Assembly (NCBI GenBank): GCA_013399855.1
Contig: VXAY01001311.1
Location: forward strand, 285,181 to 349,180
DNA from: Oxyruncus cristatus
Taxonomy: Eukaryota > Chordata > Aves > Passeriformes > Cotingidae
Length of the DNA: 64,000 nt
Direction: 5' to 3'
Shown here piece by piece: positions 60,528 through 64,000 of the stretch (its first letter is position 1; each line of letters opens with the position of its first letter). The notes under the pieces are model-generated. The model did not search any database, was not told the DNA's origin, and saw only the letters and a program-made list of their open reading frames with translations. Position numbers and translations under genes: made by a program.

Positions 60528-62623
60528 TTTCTCTGGCAGAATGAAATAGTGATAGAGGAAAAAGATTGGTGCCCTTTGACAGTGCAGTGGGAGCTCTTAA
60601 ATGATTCCCGAAGATAAAATCCAAGTAAATCTTAGGTGTGGGCAGTTCTGTGCATATTGTCAGTCAAGAGGTAATAATAGTTCTTGGTTGACCAACTCCT
60701 CTGTATGCTTGTGTGGAGGAAGTAGTAGGGAACTTGTTTCCTCTTGCTTTATTGATGTTTTCTTTCCTTTCCATTCATGAAATTTAAACCCTCGCAGTTA
60801 AACAACAGCACGGAACTGGCTCCGGCTTTTATTAATATGTCTTTGGAGGAAAACAAAAGGAATAGGTGTAACCAGTTGAAATACTGCTCTCTTAGACAGT
60901 CAATATTGGAAAGCAGTAGCAAAGCCCTTACTGTCTCTAGATGAGCAAATGGATTACTTTTCCACTCAGGCTCTGGTAGCTATTTAGGGTGATCGAATTT
61001 GAATCTTTTATGTTGTTTAATAGCAGCTCTTAGAAAAAAAAAATGGTTAGAGAGAATGAAATCTCAACAGCAACACTTATACAGACTTTTCCTTGTGTGC
61101 ATGGTTGTGGTTTTGTTTGTTGTTTCTTGTTTGGTTTTTTTTTTTGGTTTTTTGTTTTTTTTTTTTTTTTTCATCCTACCTCCAATTACCTCTGCGTGTC
61201 AGTGGAATTACACAGTTACTTTAAGGTCTTTGCATCATGACTAGAGATCTCTGAAATCACGAGAAAGCAGGAGACAAGGGAGAAAGTAAAGCTCTGCAGG
61301 GATTTAAAACATGCAAATGTAAAGAAGGGCTTTTCTTCCTTTGAAACAAAGGTCCAAAATGTGCCAAGCTACTTCTGCTGCACCTCTGCCTGCTGACAAC
61401 TGAGCTAACCTTCCTCATCAGCCAGGGAATAGAGCAACAGTATATTCTGGTCTACTGATATACTTCTCTTTGTTACATGACACTCCCTCTTGTGAAGTTA
61501 TGAGCGCGTCTGGGATTTCAGTACCTGTTTGTCGCAATTCTTCAGCTGCTTTGGGATGGTGAAGATGTGCAGTTGGTCTGCTCTGCAATGGATATGGGCC
61601 CTCAGGCATCCCTAGAGGCCACAGCACTGTGCTCTTCTACATAAACCTCAGGAGCCAGTAAAATTGCAAAAAGATGGCTTTGCTCCACTGCAGCCTTCCA
61701 CCAGCACAGCAGATAAAGTACAAAATTCTTGAGTTTAATCGGTGTGGAAGATGATCGGAAATGGCAAAGTAGTACAATAAGTTAGTTTCTTACCGAGCTT
61801 TGATTTCTTCTTGGTTGTATGGATGAGCCAAACTTTCCAGACATGGAACATGTTTATGAGTGTCTGTAATACTTTTCTTTTTTTCCCCTGCATTTTTCCC
61901 ATAGGCTTGTTCACAGCAACACCCACTGGAGGTAATGAGCAGTGACAGTATCACTGCAACTTTCCCCCAGGGAGCTGAACAACACTGGCTCCTGGAAGCT
62001 CACGCTGGGAGCAGTGGTTTTCTTTCGTATAAAGGGTGGGATGCCTCTAGTCTCCAGCAGCATGTTTTCTGTCAACCAGGAGAAAATGCTTAAATAAAAA
62101 AGTCTAATAAACCTGGTCAAGGCGAAGCTGGGTTTTGGGTTACTCAGCTGCTGTAACGGGCTATGAGAATGACACAAAGTTTAATGCAATATAGTTTATT
62201 TTATTCCAGAAGTAGGTTCGTCGTAATCCAAGCAAGAAGCTGAGCTGTCATGCTAATGTGAGTGTGTTCAGTAGAACAAGCATGAGATCCTGTTTGTAAC
62301 AGAAATTCAACCCTAGGCATGTGAAAATGCAGTATTAAGAGTATAAACATAAGAAGCTCCTGCTAAAGACGTGGAAATGGCCTTTGTGTGGCCTTCTGAT
62401 AGGAAGAGGGATCAAGTCGAACGTACAGGACCCGAGAGTTGTGTTGCTGTGAGAGCTGGGCTATAATTTAGAGAGCTGACAGGAGGAGTGAAGCATCTCC
62501 TCAATATCTGTGTTTGGCAGAGGAGATGAATGCATACATCAGGAAACAATGTTTAAGTGTTTTATTTCCTTATTTCAGCCTGTCAAACTGTCAGCGTAGT
62601 TAATGGCCACCAAGAGAGAATGA
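60528..62623. other. Unique non-coding DNA with T/G tract
   Basis: It contains the T11-GG-T6-G-T17 tract at 61135-61171, preceded by GT-rich DNA from about 61103, and an ATGCAAAT octamer at 61311-61318. No repeat family or exon recognised. Confidence 0.6.
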
Positions 62624-62642
62624 GGGGAAGGGAGGGGAGGGG
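62624..62642 (+). other. Canonical G-quadruplex motif
   Basis: Four G runs of 4, 3, 4 and 4 bases with loops of AA, A and A: GGGGAAGGGAGGGGAGGGG. This satisfies the standard G3+N1-7 rule with very short loops, which favours a stable parallel quadruplex. It lies within a longer purine-rich stretch to about 62675. Confidence 0.85.
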
Positions 62643-64000
62643 ACGAGGAGGATAAATGGAAGGAAACAAAGGTGCTGTGGAGTCTGGAAGAAAGGAAAAC
62701 TGGGAAAGATTAGCAGGGCGCTTGAGGCATAATGGTCCCCTGGACACAAATGTCCAAACTCCCTCCATTGGCTTGAACCTCCTCTCCCCTGTAGGCTTCC
62801 AAGGAAATGCGTAGAGGTAATGAAAGTCCTGGAATGCTGCACAGGATAACTTTATTTTACTGTATTAATTTTGCTGCAGTAGTATGGAGGTCCACCATCA
62901 GCAGCAGGACTTCACGTCCTATTTAATTTGTGTGTTTTGCTGAAGTGGAATCCAATCTCAGTGAGGTGGAATTGGCTTGCCCAGACTTTGGGATCTTGGG
63001 ATTCAGGCGATTTCTTTGTGTTGCTCTGCAAACTGCCTGTAGCTGGACTTTTTCTTTTACACAAACAAGGTTTGAATTTTTTCTTTATTAAGTATACAGG
63101 GAAATATAAGTGTTTGGGACTAAATTCTTCTTTCTGACACACCCACGCACCTTCCACAAAAGTCAGTACAAATGGAATGCATTTCATAAGAGAAGTATTT
63201 TTAAGGCGAAGCCAATATTATGTATTATTTTCATTGCATGGAAACAGAAGGAGAGTAAAAAAAATTTTTTTGTTTAATACATCAAAGACTGTTTGGTTCA
63301 GTAACCGCAGAGAGGAGGATAATACAAAATATTTCTGTACTTCAGGCAAAAATGACACTTTGTTTTCACTGCCTTGTTAATCATGTGAGTTGGCAGCAAA
63401 AGGACTTATGGTTCTGCTATGGGGGGTGGAGTTGGCTTGCACCTTCCAAACTGTCTTTTGGAGGTGCAGAGCCCAGGCAGGTTTTGTCCCAAACTGGATA
63501 AGTGATGAAGCTGAAACTCTGTGGGCTCTGTGGGGAGTGTGTGGCTCACTTGTGGCTTGATTAGAGCCGTGGAAAGCCCTCCCCTTGTGCATCACGGCAG
63601 AGCCCGTATGGAGACAGGGAGAGGCTGTTGGGATTAAGCCTTAGGATATGTAGTTCTGATTCTGAGGAAAGCTTTGGGCATTGCCTGTTCATGCCAGTAG
63701 AGTTATGGGGCCACAACTTTCCAATGTGAAGCCACTATCGTGTCATGCAGCATCATAAGGTATGAATTTCAACTGGACATGGTAAAGTTTTCCTTGGACA
63801 GAGCATTTCTGTATATTCTATCCAAATATGCATTTCTTTTTAATTATTCTACAGGATTCAAGTAGCTTTCACTTGGTTTTGCCTATCTATTGCTTCTTAA
63901 AAGTTTTCTTTAAGTCAAATTAATAAGGAAAGAGTGGTACAATGGTATTCAGCATGGCTTTTATTATATTACTAGTCCAAGTTGTCAGTTTTTCTGTAGT
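62643..64000. other. Unique non-coding DNA
   Basis: Purine-rich at first, then mixed sequence. No repeat family, RNA gene or exon recognised to the end of the window. Confidence 0.6.

Noticed and set aside
1..64000. Endogenous retrovirus or viral insertion
   Set aside because: I saw no LTR pair, primer-binding site or gag/pol-like frame. The only reverse-transcriptase sequence belongs to CR1.
1..64000. Prokaryotic features such as operons, CRISPR arrays or integrons
   Set aside because: The sequence is vertebrate in character (CR1, SINE, CpG depletion, no dense ORFs), and no regularly spaced direct repeats were seen.

Overview
This window looks like non-coding nuclear DNA from a bird, most likely a passerine. 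The identifiable young repeats are CR1 retrotransposon pieces, which are the main avian LINE. One tRNA-Ile-derived SINE has a CR1-like tail, the architecture of the passerine TguSINE1 family. There is no L1, Alu or other mammalian young repeat, and overall repeat density is low, as in bird genomes. Two N gaps sit in homopolymer tracts, so this is a draft assembly.

I find no convincing protein-coding exon. The only recognisable coding sequence is decayed CR1 ORF2. One unnamed minus-strand open stretch at about 33.5-34.0 kb could be a gene fossil. The window is therefore either a gene desert or the inside of a very large intron. A GT-rich character of the plus strand, with most long T and G runs on that strand, would fit a plus-strand intron, but this is only suggestive.

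Layout: 1-12.8 kb is unique sequence with simple tracts and one old repeat scrap. At 12.8-13.1 kb there is an antisense CR1 tail. From 17.7 to 31.5 kb there are MIR-like remnants, a degenerate palindromic repeat, an AT palindrome and a poly-T gap. At 33.4-34.8 kb are the SINE, the possible gene fossil and a CpG-containing block. At 37.7-38.0 kb an AT-rich block holds four TAATCC-type homeodomain sites and two adjacent hairpins, the most interesting structure I see. At 38.6-40.7 kb two CR1 copies lie tail to tail, and the second has lost most of its reverse transcriptase by internal deletion. At 44.75-45.36 kb a CpG-rich block joins an AT-rich block in a promoter/enhancer-like arrangement. The remaining 19 kb is AT-rich unique DNA with G-rich and T-rich tracts and one CR1 tail.

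Family names come from recalled consensus sequences, and regulatory calls are motif-based inference. Nothing was aligned or searched. If the regulatory candidates are real, their target gene lies outside the window or is the host gene of the intron.
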